Origin: JBMCLJ01 sp048615375 | GTDB taxonomy: Bacteria; Patescibacteriota; Dojkabacteria; JAOAGR01 | Direction of reading: 5' to 3' | DNA length: 31,527 bases | Assembly: GCA_048615375.1 (NCBI GenBank) | Contig: JBMCLJ010000005.1 | Span: forward strand, 1-31,527 | In this document: piece by piece, positions 1 through 7,554 of the stretch | How positions within the stretch are numbered: position 1 is the stretch's first letter | How the letters are laid out: each line of letters begins with the position of its first letter | Made by a program: the position numbers and the translations under genes | Notes under the pieces: model-generated | What the model was told of the DNA's origin: nothing | Databases searched by the model: none | What the model saw: the letters and a program-made list of their open reading frames with translations, nothing else

Positions 1-155
1 GCTCTATCAAAATCATCAACTTTAATTTCTACCTCCTCAACTCCATCTAGCGACTGGGAAACAACTTTTTTATAGGTCATAGTTACCTGATCCACTTCGT
101 TTTGGGATCTCCATTTGGGGATCTCCAACTCGATCAAGAGATCAAAAGCATTCAC
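1..155 (-). CDS. Partial hypothetical protein (3' end beyond window)
   Basis: An open frame enters from the left edge and begins at a GTG at 155 (a TTG at 164 is also possible), giving at least 51 residues. Translation starts VNAFDLLIELEIPKW and is rich in Glu, Val and Asp, with a Trp and no hydrophobic segment. It lies 28 nt downstream of the deaminase stop on the same strand, so the two are probably co-transcribed. The GAAGGGA sequence just before the GTG is too close to be an ideal ribosome binding site. I do not recognise the family from this fragment. Confidence 0.4.
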   Translation of the reverse strand, partial: MNAFDLLIELEIPKWRSQNEVDQVTMTYKKVVSQSLDGVEEVEIKVDDFDR

Positions 156-183
156 TCCCTTCAATTACACATGTAACGAGTGC

Positions 184-657
184 TTAATTGCAGCCCTTAC
201 ACTCTTCTTGCTTTCTCGCTCTACGTAGTTGCTCCATAAAAATATCTTGCATTATTCCCGCATGCAGATGTAACTCTGTTAGACATCTGGATTTAATAAA
301 CTCAGCATTTATATTTGGATTACTATCTGATTCAGCGGGAATTCCATAATACACTTCAGTAATTTTGGCTTTAATAATTGCTGACAAACACATAGAACAA
401 GACTCAGCATTGGAGAAAATTAAACAAGTATTTAATTTTTTACTTCGTAATAATTGACCTGCCTTCCGAAGAGCAAGGATTTCTGCGTGTGCAGTTGGAT
501 CATGAGAGGTATTTGTTTGGTTATGAGCTTTCACCAGTATAGTACCATCCCTATCAGTAATCACAGCAGCCCAGGGAGGGTTACCTTCAGCAATACCATC
601 TTCAACTTCCTGATATACAATTTTCATTATTTCTTCGATTCTTCTGTTTGAGACCAT
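184..657 (-). CDS. Zinc-dependent nucleoside/nucleobase deaminase (CMP/guanine deaminase family)
   Basis: A 157-residue protein of the cytidine deaminase-like fold, which hydrolytically removes an amino group from a base or nucleoside in the cytosol. The zinc site is visible: HAE at residues 57-59 (His ligand and catalytic Glu) and a Cys pair at 87 and 90 in the motif ESCSMC, where the family usually has EPCPMC or EPCxMC. The N-terminal WAAVITDRDG strand matches the PFGAVIV strand of guanine deaminase-type members. The start at 657 was chosen because an extended -10 box (671-676) lies upstream of it, and because longer in-frame starts at 672 and 717 would fall at or before the transcription start. 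Substrate (guanine, cytosine or tRNA adenosine) cannot be decided. The Pro-to-Ser change in the metal motif is a minor oddity. Confidence 0.8.
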   Translation of the reverse strand: MVSNRRIEEIMKIVYQEVEDGIAEGNPPWAAVITDRDGTILVKAHNQTNTSHDPTAHAEILALRKAGQLLRSKKLNTCLIFSNAESCSMCLSAIIKAKITEVYYGIPAESDSNPNINAEFIKSRCLTELHLHAGIMQDIFMEQLRRARKQEECKGCN

Positions 658-670
658 AGATTTATTGTGC

Positions 671-676
671 ATTATA
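671..676 (-). promoter_or_regulatory. Extended -10 box for the deaminase
   Basis: On the minus strand the sequence reads TGATATAAT, a perfect TATAAT with an upstream TG at the extended -10 position. No good -35 is visible. It sits 13 nt before the ATG at 657 and argues against the longer in-frame starts. Confidence 0.45.
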
Positions 677-711
677 TCAGGACTTCTGCAAAAGCGTAGG
701 AAAAAGAAAAG

Positions 712-888
712 ATGCATTTTAGTTGTATTCAGTATCTCGAAGCTCTCAGGTGGCTGAGAAAGAAACGTGCTTTAGACGAATCTCAACTTGAAAGGCTGGA
801 ATGTTGTATGGAAGTTCATGGCGAACTATGTATTATGTCAAATAATAGTATCATACTCCCATATTTTGATATAAATAAAGGAGTATGA
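712..888 (+). CDS. Possible 58-residue ORF before the ATPase
   Basis: An uninterrupted frame from ATG 712 to TGA 886-888, translating from MHFSCIQYLEALRWLRKKR to a tail ending YFDINKGV. It is helical and basic in the middle (LDESQLERLE). Its stop overlaps the ATG of a mini-ORF at 885 (ATGA), the arrangement expected of translational coupling. It could equally be chance or a remnant, since it overlaps the start region of the divergent deaminase gene and has only an AAAAGA-like stretch before its ATG. No family recognised. Confidence 0.25.
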   Translation: MHFSCIQYLEALRWLRKKRALDESQLERLECCMEVHGELCIMSNNSIILPYFDINKGV

Positions 889-894
889 TACTAT
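845..894 (+). promoter_or_regulatory. 15-bp inverted repeat with embedded SD and mini-ORF upstream of ATPase
   Basis: Perfect complementary arms ATAGTATCATACTCC (845-859) and GGAGTATGATACTAT (880-894) enclose a 20-nt AT-rich loop. The right arm holds the Shine-Dalgarno AAGGAG (878-883) and the ATG (885-887) of a six-residue ORF, MILYLY, whose TAA (903-905) directly abuts the ATPase ATG at 906. In RNA, the hairpin would bury that ribosome binding site. In DNA, it could be an operator. There is no U-tract, so it is not a classic terminator. Confidence 0.55.
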
Positions 895-905
895 ATCTTT
901 ATTAA

Positions 906-2084
906 ATGGAAAGAAGTATAACTTTTAAAATAAAAGAGGAACTTCAGAAGCCCACTAACAAAGTTATTCTTTTGATTGGTCAGAGGCAAGTTGGCAAGAC
1001 TACTGAGCTTCGAAAAGTTCAAAAGAATTATCCTACATCTCAATACTTCGATTTTGAGGACATAGGCGTGCAAGATCTTTTCCAACCTTCAGTTCAGATT
1101 CTTGAAAGCATTGTTGGCGATCGAGAGGATGAGAGAATCGTTTTGTTTGATGAAATCCAGTATTTGAATAATGCAGGATCAATTCTAAAGCTGCTTCATG
1201 ATCATTTCCCGCAAACAAAGATAATTGCTACCGGATCAGCAACATTCCTGTTGTTAAAAAATATTGGTGACAGCCTTTATGGAAGAAATATTGTTTTTGA
1301 GATGCACCCGTTAACGTATCGGGAAATTGTTGAAGATACGCGGAATAGAGATTTCGGTATAGGAGAGTACAATAAACTACTTAACAAACCGGTTATTGAC
1401 GCAAAGTTACATGATTTATTACTATATGGAAGCCTACCCGAAGTTTTTTTAGAAAACGCTTCCAGAAAAAAAGTACTTTTAAATAACTACATTACCAGTT
1501 TATTATTTAAAGATGCTTTGGAAATTGAAGGGATTAGAATGCCTCAAGTTTTTAAGAATTTGTTAAGACTTCTTGCGTTGCAAATAGGAAGTGAAATTAA
1601 TTCCAACGAACTTGCAACTCAACTTAATATTGATAGGAAAACTGTTCTAGAATATATAGGAATATATGAAAAATTTAAAATTATTTATGTTTTAAGCTCT
1701 TTTAGTACAAATGAGCGAAAGGAAATATCGAAAGGATTCAAAATTTATTTCTCTGATTTAGGAATTAGAAATGCCTTGATAAATAATTTTGTACATATTG
1801 ATAACCGTACAGACACTGGGTGTCTATTTGAAAATCTTGTGATAAATAATTTAAGGCAAAACTTTGATTATTTTAATCAACCGTATAAATTACATTTCTG
1901 GCGAACCTATACACAATCTGAGGTTGATGTCATTCTGACCAGCAATATTTCTGATGAAATCATTCCAATTGAAATCAAATACAATAATTTGAAACAACCT
2001 TCAAAATCTTTTTTTAACGAATATAAAGAAAAAATTTCCAGAAGCTACTGCATCAATAAAGATAATTTGTGGAAATTTATTTAG
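906..2084 (+). CDS. AAA_14/DUF4143 family ATPase
   Basis: A 392-residue protein of the common prokaryotic AAA_14 plus DUF4143 architecture. Walker A is GQRQVGKTT at residues 25-33. Walker B is VLFDE at 79-83, followed by IQYL, and the sensor-like segment IIATGSATFLL follows. The C-terminal half has the DUF4143 winged-helix and nuclease-like fold, with FRT-type end SEVDVIL and PIEIKYN, which resembles the PD-(D/E)xK core (D, then ExK). Members are widespread, often in many diverged copies, and their biological role is not established; some are suspected mobile or toxin-like. It has no SD of its own and starts directly after the TAA of a mini-ORF, so coupling to that ORF is plausible. A decayed sequence at 7268-7400 may be a relic of a second copy. 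Confidence 0.85.
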   Translation: MERSITFKIKEELQKPTNKVILLIGQRQVGKTTELRKVQKNYPTSQYFDFEDIGVQDLFQPSVQILESIVGDREDERIVLFDEIQYLNNAGSILKLLHDHFPQTKIIATGSATFLLLKNIGDSLYGRNIVFEMHPLTYREIVEDTRNRDFGIGEYNKLLNKPVIDAKLHDLLLYGSLPEVFLENASRKKVLLNNYITSLLFKDALEIEGIRMPQVFKNLLRLLALQIGSEINSNELATQLNIDRKTVLEYIGIYEKFKIIYVLSSFSTNERKEISKGFKIYFSDLGIRNALINNFVHIDNRTDTGCLFENLVINNLRQNFDYFNQPYKLHFWRTYTQSEVDVILTSNISDEIIPIEIKYNNLKQPSKSFFNEYKEKISRSYCINKDNLWKFI

Positions 2085-2335
2085 AAAAAGGAAGACAAGC
2101 ATTGAGATTGCTTGAAAATGTAGTAATCACATGCAAAGGCGTCCCTTTTTTTGAAAAAAATGTAAAAGGGATAGCAAAAGATTTAAATAACAGATTATGA
2201 CCGTCAATGACCAAAGCATTTTTCATAGTAGTAACAAAATAATCTTAAAGTTACCTCCTATGAGCCATAGTTCTGATTTAACAGATCGGAGTAAAATAGT
2301 ATACATATTTTTTGGAAAATATTAAATGATACAAG
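2085..2335. other. Gene-free stretch between convergent genes
   Basis: This AT-rich stretch follows the ATPase stop. The only structure I see is an 8-bp inverted repeat TCCCTTTT (2142-2149) / AAAAGGGA (2164-2171). It lacks a T-run on either side, so it is at best a weak terminator for the ATPase gene. Confidence 0.4.
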
Positions 2336-2455
2336 ATGGAAGCTGAGATTCATGCTCAGCTTGACGAAGTGACCCTGGCGAAGTGGATGACCAAGAAAGA
2401 GATTTCTGAAGCGGATACGTTTGAATCTGTAAAAGGATTCACTGAAAAGTATTAA
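2336..2455 (+). CDS. 39-residue ORF, probable gene remnant
   Basis: A short frame from ATG 2336 to TAA 2453-2455, charged and helical (starting MEAEIHAQLDEVTLAKWM and ending FTEKY). Codon choice is protein-like, but there is no clear ribosome binding site and no upstream extension. It sits between the ATPase and the convergent ABC-F gene. It reads like the C-terminal end of a lost gene, but I do not recognise the family. Confidence 0.25.
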   Translation: MEAEIHAQLDEVTLAKWMTKKEISEADTFESVKGFTEKY

Positions 2456-2465
2456 AGGTAAAGAA

Positions 2466-4112
2466 TCAACTATTCTTCTCCCTGATCTCACTATGTTTTA
2501 TCTCATATACTTTGTCAACTCCAACCTTCTCAAGAAAATACGTATCGTGTGACACAATAAGTAATGTCCCGTCATAGTTTTTCAGCGCATTTTCAAGCAC
2601 TTCTCTACTCGCGATATCAAGATGATTTGTAGGCTCATCGAGAATTAAAAAGTTGTGTTCTCCGGCAAGGAGTTTCGCTAAGACCAGCTTTGATTTCTCT
2701 CCCTGAGAGAGGTCACCTACTTTTTGCCTCAATTGTTCATACGTAAATAGAAGTTTATGAAGATAATTTCCAGCATCTTTTTCGCTCATCTTGAACTCCC
2801 GACGGAAATCATCGATGACTGTAAGATTAAGATCGATACCTTCATGCTCCTGAGCGTAAAATCCGCATGTAACATTTGGACCGAGTTTAATCTCCCCAGT
2901 ATCTGAGTTAATTCGTGCAATGATGCTCTTGATCAGCGAAGTCTTTCCCGAACCGTTCTCGCCGGCTATCGCAGCTCTCTCCCCTCGACGAAGTTCGAGA
3001 TCTACATTTTTTACAAGAACCTTTCCTGCTATCTCAAGATCGAAGTTATGTACACGTAGTATGAAGTCTCCAGTTCTTCCAGTAGAGTTCACTTCGAACC
3101 CCATATTCCTCTGCTTCACAGGTGCAATCGTTTGATTTCTGAGTAGCTGGTTGTCAATACGTTTCTGCATCATTTTTACTGAGCGGAACTTCTTACCTGC
3201 TTTATTCCTCATAATTGTCCTTGAATGCCTCCCGTATGTTTTCTTATCTGGTCTCTGGTAGTGCTGCTTTTTTGCAAGAGATGCTTTCGCGTGAGCTGCG
3301 GCTGTGAGCTTCTCAACTTTTCTATTCGTCTGCTTTATCTCTTCGAGGTTTCTCTCGATCTCAGTCTGTTTTGCACTGTAAAAATCGTTGTAATTTCCTG
3401 TATAAAGCTTCGCATTCCCTTTCTCCAGTTCGAGTATTTGATTTGATGTCTTATTCAAGAAGTTTCTATCATGAGAGACAATTATGGTTATCCCCCGCCT
3501 TTTTTGTATATATTTCACCAGCCATTCACTCGACTCAACATCAAGGTGATTGGTAGGTTCATCGAGGAGGAGAACATCCGGATTCTGGATTAAAACTTTG
3601 GCGAGTTGGAGTCGTGTTTTCTGCCCTCCACTCAGTGTCGTAATAGTTGTTTCAGGTTTAAATCCAGCAAGTCCGAGCTGCACGAGAGCATGATCGATTT
3701 CTCCCTGAATCCTATATCCTCCCTGCTCATCGAATGCCGTCTGCAATGCAATCAGCGTATCAACATCACCTTCCTGATAATTCTCGATCAAAGTGTTTAT
3801 CTCTCTGTATAATCTATAAACATTCTCAAAGCTGCTCAAAATATACTCCTCAATGCTCACTCCTTCTAAGTTTTGAGTATCAATAAACTGCGTATGATAG
3901 CCGATTGTCGCGTCTTGTTTAGAGAATATGACCTTGCCCGAGTCCGCTTCCAGCACACCAGCAATCAGTTGCAGGAGTGTAGTTTTACCTTCCCCGTTTC
4001 TCCCGACTATACCGAGCACTGTCCCTTCTGAAAATGTAAAGTTCAGATTTTCCAGCAATGGTTTTTGTTCACTAAATGATTTCTGTAATTCTAAAAGTTG
4101 TATAAAAAACAT
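2466..4112 (-). CDS. ABC-F family ATPase (ribosome-associated type)
   Basis: A 548-residue soluble protein with two ABC ATPase domains and no membrane segments, as in Uup, EttA, YdiF and the antibiotic-resistance ABC-F proteins that act on the ribosomal E site. The first domain has Walker A GRNGEGKTT (about 37-45), signature LSGGQ and LLLDEPTNHLD. The second has GENGSGKTS, signature LSQGE and LILDEPTNHLD. The linker between them is long and Lys/Arg-rich (AAAHAKASLAKKQHYQRPDKK region), matching the tRNA-interacting P-site motif area. An in-frame extension to 4226 exists, but it would be translated through a large hairpin. The start at 4112 (MFFIQLLELQKSF) puts the first strand at the normal position. 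The leader hairpin suggests control by attenuation, as seen for resistance ABC-F genes. Confidence 0.88.
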   Translation of the reverse strand: MFFIQLLELQKSFSEQKPLLENLNFTFSEGTVLGIVGRNGEGKTTLLQLIAGVLEADSGKVIFSKQDATIGYHTQFIDTQNLEGVSIEEYILSSFENVYRLYREINTLIENYQEGDVDTLIALQTAFDEQGGYRIQGEIDHALVQLGLAGFKPETTITTLSGGQKTRLQLAKVLIQNPDVLLLDEPTNHLDVESSEWLVKYIQKRRGITIIVSHDRNFLNKTSNQILELEKGNAKLYTGNYNDFYSAKQTEIERNLEEIKQTNRKVEKLTAAAHAKASLAKKQHYQRPDKKTYGRHSRTIMRNKAGKKFRSVKMMQKRIDNQLLRNQTIAPVKQRNMGFEVNSTGRTGDFILRVHNFDLEIAGKVLVKNVDLELRRGERAAIAGENGSGKTSLIKSIIARINSDTGEIKLGPNVTCGFYAQEHEGIDLNLTVIDDFRREFKMSEKDAGNYLHKLLFTYEQLRQKVGDLSQGEKSKLVLAKLLAGEHNFLILDEPTNHLDIASREVLENALKNYDGTLLIVSHDTYFLEKVGVDKVYEIKHSEIREKNS

Positions 4113-4118
4113 ATAAAC

Positions 4119-4179
4119 GTTTTCTCTTAAGTAATTCTCTGCATAAATGCAGAAAAGATTTTCGTACTTAAGAGAAAAC
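4119..4179 (-). promoter_or_regulatory. Nested hairpin leader of the ABC-F gene
   Basis: The arms at 4119-4133 and 4165-4179 are perfectly complementary over 15 bp (minus strand GTTTTCTCTTAAGTA / TACTTAAGAGAAAAC). Inside is a second hairpin, TCTGCAT-tt-ATGCAGA. The structure ends 7 nt before the ATG at 4112, and the only SD-like sequence (AAGAG) lies in the downstream arm. Folding would therefore mask initiation. Ribosome- or drug-responsive leaders are known for ABC-F resistance genes, but here the function is inference. Confidence 0.6.
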
Positions 4180-4226
4180 TTATTAAAGGAGATAAAATAG
4201 ATATAACACAATAACAGTACTCTCAA

Positions 4227-4460
4227 GTACTAATTATTTGATTGTTATATTTAGATCCGTCATAGTCCGTCCTAGTTATAGGACATGATAGTATAGCATA
4301 CTTTGGGAAAGTAAATCAAATCTCATTAGATCAGGTGGAGTCAAATTCTTAATTTAAATTGATATGTTGTAATCACTTTATCCTGGGCATACCCTCGGTT
4401 TCCATCTAAAATATCAGAGATAATACATAATCTACGGTGCAACCTCTCCTAAATTTGATT
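4227..4460. other. Gene-free upstream region of the ABC-F gene
   Basis: No ORF of note. It contains a small perfect dyad GTCCTA-gtta-TAGGAC (4269-4284) and a second, AGTACT-ctca-AGTACT, just inside the ABC-F leader (4217-4232). On the minus strand TTGAGA followed after 15-17 nt by TATATC/TATCTA could be a weak promoter for the ABC-F transcript. None of this is strong. Confidence 0.3.
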
Positions 4461-4647
4461 TTACTTTAACTGTATCTGAATGAGAATAATTTCTTCATCT
4501 ATTGTATCAATTTTCAAGATCATTGTCCCAACTTTCTAAATAATAATGAATAGAATTCAGTACTACCTGAGTAAACGTTTCAAAGCCTTCTCCTGTACCA
4601 CCGCATGCCCTGAGCCATAAGGGATAAAATATCGTAAAATCCTCATC
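4461..4647 (-). pseudogene. Decayed small ORF, frameshifted
   Basis: Reading leftwards, one frame is open from 4647 to a TGA at 4507-4509 with protein-like content (DEDFTIFYPLWLRACGG and later VVLNSIHYYLESWDND). The reading continues in another frame from 4523 to TAA 4461-4463 as ILKIDTIDEEIILIQIQLK. Together they resemble one protein of about 65-70 residues broken by a frameshift near 4520. There is no start codon in the first frame. Family not recognised. Confidence 0.35.
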
Positions 4648-4670
4648 TCAAAAGACATCAGGTACTTAGC

Positions 4671-5216
4671 TTATTCTCCCAGAAGATCGCGAAACCTCTT
4701 AAAAATCTTCGAAGTCACTGCATAACTCTGCTTTTCATCAAAAGTCATTTCAGCGAATGTCCTTGTATCACCCTCCGGGATAAATATCACGTCCCAATGA
4801 TACCCATTAGTACCTCTCGGTTCAGTTGGAAGCGTTCCATGTACTGTTTCTTCAATGAAATATGTTTTCTCACCATCATAGTAGCCAAGAACGGTAGTCC
4901 ATGTACAGCCAAATTGATTAAAAAGTTTGGCAATTTCGCAGGTTTTATCTGCACCTACAGTTTTTTCAAAGTACCATTTGATAAACGGTCCGGGAAAAGA
5001 ATTTAAACAGTCAAGAAAAAGCGATGCATCCATAACGAAACAGGGTTTTTCTACTCTTTCATAAGCGTATTTGAGCTTATATTCTACAATTTCTTTTGGA
5101 TCCAAACTTTGTATCTCTGGAACGTCAAAATCTATATTCTCTATTTCAAAGTCTGGCAGAAGCTTTTGAGCGTCTGCCACTTTATATTTATTTTGTGTAA
5201 CAAATGTAATTTTCAT
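4671..5216 (-). CDS. Ham1/RdgB-type non-canonical purine NTP pyrophosphatase
   Basis: A 181-residue protein of the Ham1/ITPase family, which hydrolyses dITP, ITP and XTP to monophosphates and keeps deaminated purines out of DNA and RNA. The N-terminus ITFVTQNKYKVADAQKLL matches the family's nucleotide-binding TxNxxK start. VMDASL fits the acidic EDSGL site with an altered tail, FPGPFIKWY fits the FPGxYS loop, and GYHWDVIFIPEG fits the GFGYDPIF strand. The terminal MTFDEKQSYAV matches the MxxxEKNxxSHR region with the SHR replaced. It starts 11 nt after trpS on the same strand and is probably co-transcribed with it. The deviations from the RdgB consensus suggest a distinct subfamily, so substrate specificity is uncertain. 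Confidence 0.8.
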   Translation of the reverse strand: MKITFVTQNKYKVADAQKLLPDFEIENIDFDVPEIQSLDPKEIVEYKLKYAYERVEKPCFVMDASLFLDCLNSFPGPFIKWYFEKTVGADKTCEIAKLFNQFGCTWTTVLGYYDGEKTYFIEETVHGTLPTEPRGTNGYHWDVIFIPEGDTRTFAEMTFDEKQSYAVTSKIFKRFRDLLGE

Positions 5217-5227
5217 AGTGTACTTTC

Positions 5228-6220
5228 TTAAAATTTTTCAACAAACCCCATCAAATCCTTTACTTTCGCAATTTGCAACGAAGAGATCTTTCTCGCCTCA
5301 ATCAGACCTTTTTCGATAATAGCATTTACATATTCGGGATTACTGGAAATTTCAAAGTACTTTTTCTGGAAATTTACCAGAAACTGATACATTATCTCTG
5401 CAAGATCCTTCTTAAAATCCGCATAGCCTTTACCTTCGTATTGTAAAACGACTTGCTCGACACTGATACCTGCAAACAAAGAATAAATATCAATAAGGTT
5501 GGAGACTTCAGGACGATTTTCCGGGTCATATGCAATTGTCCCGACACTATCTGTTACCGCTCGCTTAATCTTTTTTACGGCTGAGTCCGGACTTTCCAGT
5601 AATTGAATAACTCCACTTTGATCATGATCACTTTTACTCATTTTCTTGTTTGGATGTTGAAGGTTTCTGGTTCGCGACCCGACAACCGGCAGAACTGCCT
5701 GAGGATAAGAAAATATTTCTCCATAAACCCTGTTAATTCTCTGGGCAATGTCACGTGTTAGTTCCACGTGCTTCTGTTGATCAGCTCCAACAGGAATAAA
5801 AACGGGATTATAAAGTAGAATATCTGCTGCCATTAATGCAGGATAATTCATTAACCCCATTGATGCATCAATTCCATACTTCTTAACCTTCTCTTTGTAC
5901 TGGATCATATTTTGCATCCATGTTACTGGAATTACGCAATCAAATAACCATGCAAGATATGAGTGGTCGGGATTTTGTGATTGAAGAAAGAAGTGGCAGT
6001 TATCCTTTTCAAAGCCAGCTGCAAGATAGCAGATCAAAACTTCACGGATAATATCTCCAAGCTTTTTCGGCTCCCATTTGGTTGTGATACCATGCAAATC
6101 TGCAACAAAGAAAATACATTTGTTATCTCGGGAAAATCTAAGTGCGTTATGAATCGCACCAATATAATTTCCAATATGCATATTACCTGATGCGGTAATT
6201 CCGGTTAAAATTGTTTTCAT
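5228..6220 (-). CDS. trpS: Tryptophan--tRNA ligase
   Basis: A 330-residue class I aminoacyl-tRNA synthetase that charges tRNA-Trp with tryptophan. The HIGH-equivalent is GNMHIGN at residues 12-18, and KMSKS is intact at 193-197 with the typical preceding HPNK. VGADQQKHVELTRDIAQR is the conserved TrpRS segment between them. The length is normal for bacterial TrpRS (about 330), and no domain is missing. The gene lies 31 nt after the racemase and 11 nt before the Ham1 gene. A TACAAA box 6 nt before its ATG suggests that it also has its own leaderless start. Confidence 0.97.
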   Translation of the reverse strand: MKTILTGITASGNMHIGNYIGAIHNALRFSRDNKCIFFVADLHGITTKWEPKKLGDIIREVLICYLAAGFEKDNCHFFLQSQNPDHSYLAWLFDCVIPVTWMQNMIQYKEKVKKYGIDASMGLMNYPALMAADILLYNPVFIPVGADQQKHVELTRDIAQRINRVYGEIFSYPQAVLPVVGSRTRNLQHPNKKMSKSDHDQSGVIQLLESPDSAVKKIKRAVTDSVGTIAYDPENRPEVSNLIDIYSLFAGISVEQVVLQYEGKGYADFKKDLAEIMYQFLVNFQKKYFEISSNPEYVNAIIEKGLIEARKISSLQIAKVKDLMGFVEKF

Positions 6221-6226
6221 AAAGAT

Positions 6227-6232
6227 TTTGTA
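6227..6232 (-). promoter_or_regulatory. Candidate -10 box of trpS
   Basis: Minus-strand TACAAA, followed by 6 nt (ATCTTT) and the trpS ATG. Its spacing matches the other near-start boxes of this window. No -35 was identified. Close by is the palindrome TACGTACGTA. Confidence 0.3.
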
Positions 6233-6251
6233 TTACGTACGTAAAAATATA

Positions 6252-6977
6252 TTAAGCATAAGAGTTTATCTGTTCCAGAGCATTTTCTTCAGAGAAGTAA
6301 TTTTCAAGAAGCTTGTCTGCAAGTAAATCAAGTGTATCAATTACATTCAGATTCATGTAATGTTCATAAAGTAACGGTAATTCGGTACATCCAAGAATCA
6401 AAACATCGAGTTCGTTTTCCAAATAAAAGGTTTTACATATTTTGTTAAAAACTACTCGATCTTCATCAATTATTTGATTATTAATCTGTTTTACAATAAG
6501 TTTGCCAAGAATTGTTTTCGTTTTCTCATCAGGTTTTATTACTATAAATTCTTCAAGAGCATTATCATAAAGCTTTGATTCTAACGTTGTTGGAGATGCC
6601 GTAAGACCTACTTTTTTATGGTTTTGCTTGATACATTCATCTTTAACCGTATCAATTATTGAGATAAAAGGTACTTTTACCTGCTGCTGTAATTCAGGCA
6701 GCAGGAGATGAACAGTGTTGCACGCAAGGCATAAAGAAGTTGCACCGAATGCTTCCATTCTTTTTGCTCTATTAATTAGCATTTGGCATGCTTTAACTTT
6801 ATGTACCTCATTAAGCAGAAAATTAGGCACAGGGATAGAATCTATTAAGATTTCTGGATAATTATCTATTGGGTTTTCAAGGTAGTTACTGGTCTTTGTA
6901 ACAAGCAGATCATAAAGTTTGACACTTGCTTGCGGTCCCATTCCACCTAGAATTCCGATTATTTTGTTTTGGTTCAT
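6252..6977 (-). CDS. Aspartate/glutamate racemase family protein
   Basis: A 241-residue cofactor-independent racemase of the Asp/Glu/hydantoin racemase superfamily, which interconverts L- and D-amino acids using two cysteines. Both catalytic cysteines are present: C86 in LACNTVH and C197 in LGCTELP. The N-terminus IIGILGGMGPQAS is diagnostic for the aspartate racemase branch. D-aspartate or D-glutamate would feed peptidoglycan synthesis; which of the two is not decidable here. The start at 6977 is used because the family begins at this point, and the in-frame extension to 7046 has no family match. It is the first of three minus-strand genes (racemase, trpS, Ham1). Confidence 0.9.
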   Translation of the reverse strand: MNQNKIIGILGGMGPQASVKLYDLLVTKTSNYLENPIDNYPEILIDSIPVPNFLLNEVHKVKACQMLINRAKRMEAFGATSLCLACNTVHLLLPELQQQVKVPFISIIDTVKDECIKQNHKKVGLTASPTTLESKLYDNALEEFIVIKPDEKTKTILGKLIVKQINNQIIDEDRVVFNKICKTFYLENELDVLILGCTELPLLYEHYMNLNVIDTLDLLADKLLENYFSEENALEQINSYA

Positions 6978-7267
6978 AGTATAGTTAAAAAGTAAATTAA
7001 TGTGAGGAGATAATGCCGTAACTACCGTAAAAAGGCGTGAAAGCACTAAAGTATCGAGTTAAGGGTAAAAAATGGAAAGGGCTTAAGCCCAGGTGTTACA
7101 TTGAGTTAGAATGTTTGATATTGAGTTGTAAGTTTTATCAGACATTTAACTATAAGTTATATAGTGTCATAGCAGAAAACTTAATTTTTTTAAGTATCCG
7201 ATTTAGTTCACAATGAATTTTACCGAACTAAAATCATAAGCTCATTATAATAGTTACCGTAGCGACA
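6978..7267. other. Gene-poor AT-rich region
   Basis: Nothing convincing is encoded here. Near-repeats of TTGAGTT-like sequence occur around 7100-7125. The inverted pair AGTTCA / TGAATT near 7206-7220 is too weak to call. The downstream part of the gap holds gene debris (see 7268-7400). Confidence 0.3.
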
Positions 7268-7400
7268 ATGATCAACAGGACACTACGTCAATCAATTCAA
7301 AACTGGATAGAGAAGGTGGATGTCGCATCATGAAATATACGAACGGAATAGACAAGCGGTTGGTAAAATGATTACAGAAAACAAAGGTAAATACGTATAA
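7268..7400 (+). pseudogene. Possible relic of an AAA_14-type ATPase N-terminus
   Basis: A 21-residue frame from ATG 7268 (MINRTLRQSIQNWIEK) stops at 7331-7333. In a neighbouring frame the sequence continues to RQAVGKMIT (from 7350) and a TAA at 7398-7400. The order, a start resembling M-x-R-x-L followed about 25 residues later by a degenerate RQVGKTT-like P-loop, is that of AAA_14/DUF4143 ATPases such as the intact gene at 906-2084. The extra Ala in the P-loop and the frameshift mean that no active protein is made. The resemblance is short and could be coincidental. Confidence 0.25.
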
Positions 7401-7410
7401 GGTAAAAATC

Positions 7411-7503
7411 TGGCGGAGAGGGAGGGATTCGAACCCTCGCTAGGGAATAATCCCTACTACAGGTTTAGCAAACCCGCCCCTTCAGCCACTTGGGTACCTC
7501 TCC
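7411..7503 (-). tRNA. tRNA-Ser(GCU)
   Basis: A 93-nt cloverleaf with a long variable arm, as expected for a type II tRNA. The acceptor stem GGAGAGG pairs with CCTCTCC, the discriminator is G, and CCA is encoded at 7411-7413. The anticodon loop holds GCT (7467-7469), which reads AGC/AGU serine codons. The variable arm forms TAGGGATTATTCCCTA, and the T-arm is GAGGGTTCGAATCCCTC. It is downstream of the PAP2 gene on the same strand. Confidence 0.97.
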
Positions 7504-7554
7504 TTGTCATAAGACTGTTGAAGTATACACTATAACTTTAAATATGACACTCCC

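Noticed and set aside
2142..2171. TCCCTTTT/AAAAGGGA as a bidirectional terminator
   Set aside because: No T-tract follows on either strand and the stem is mostly A-T.
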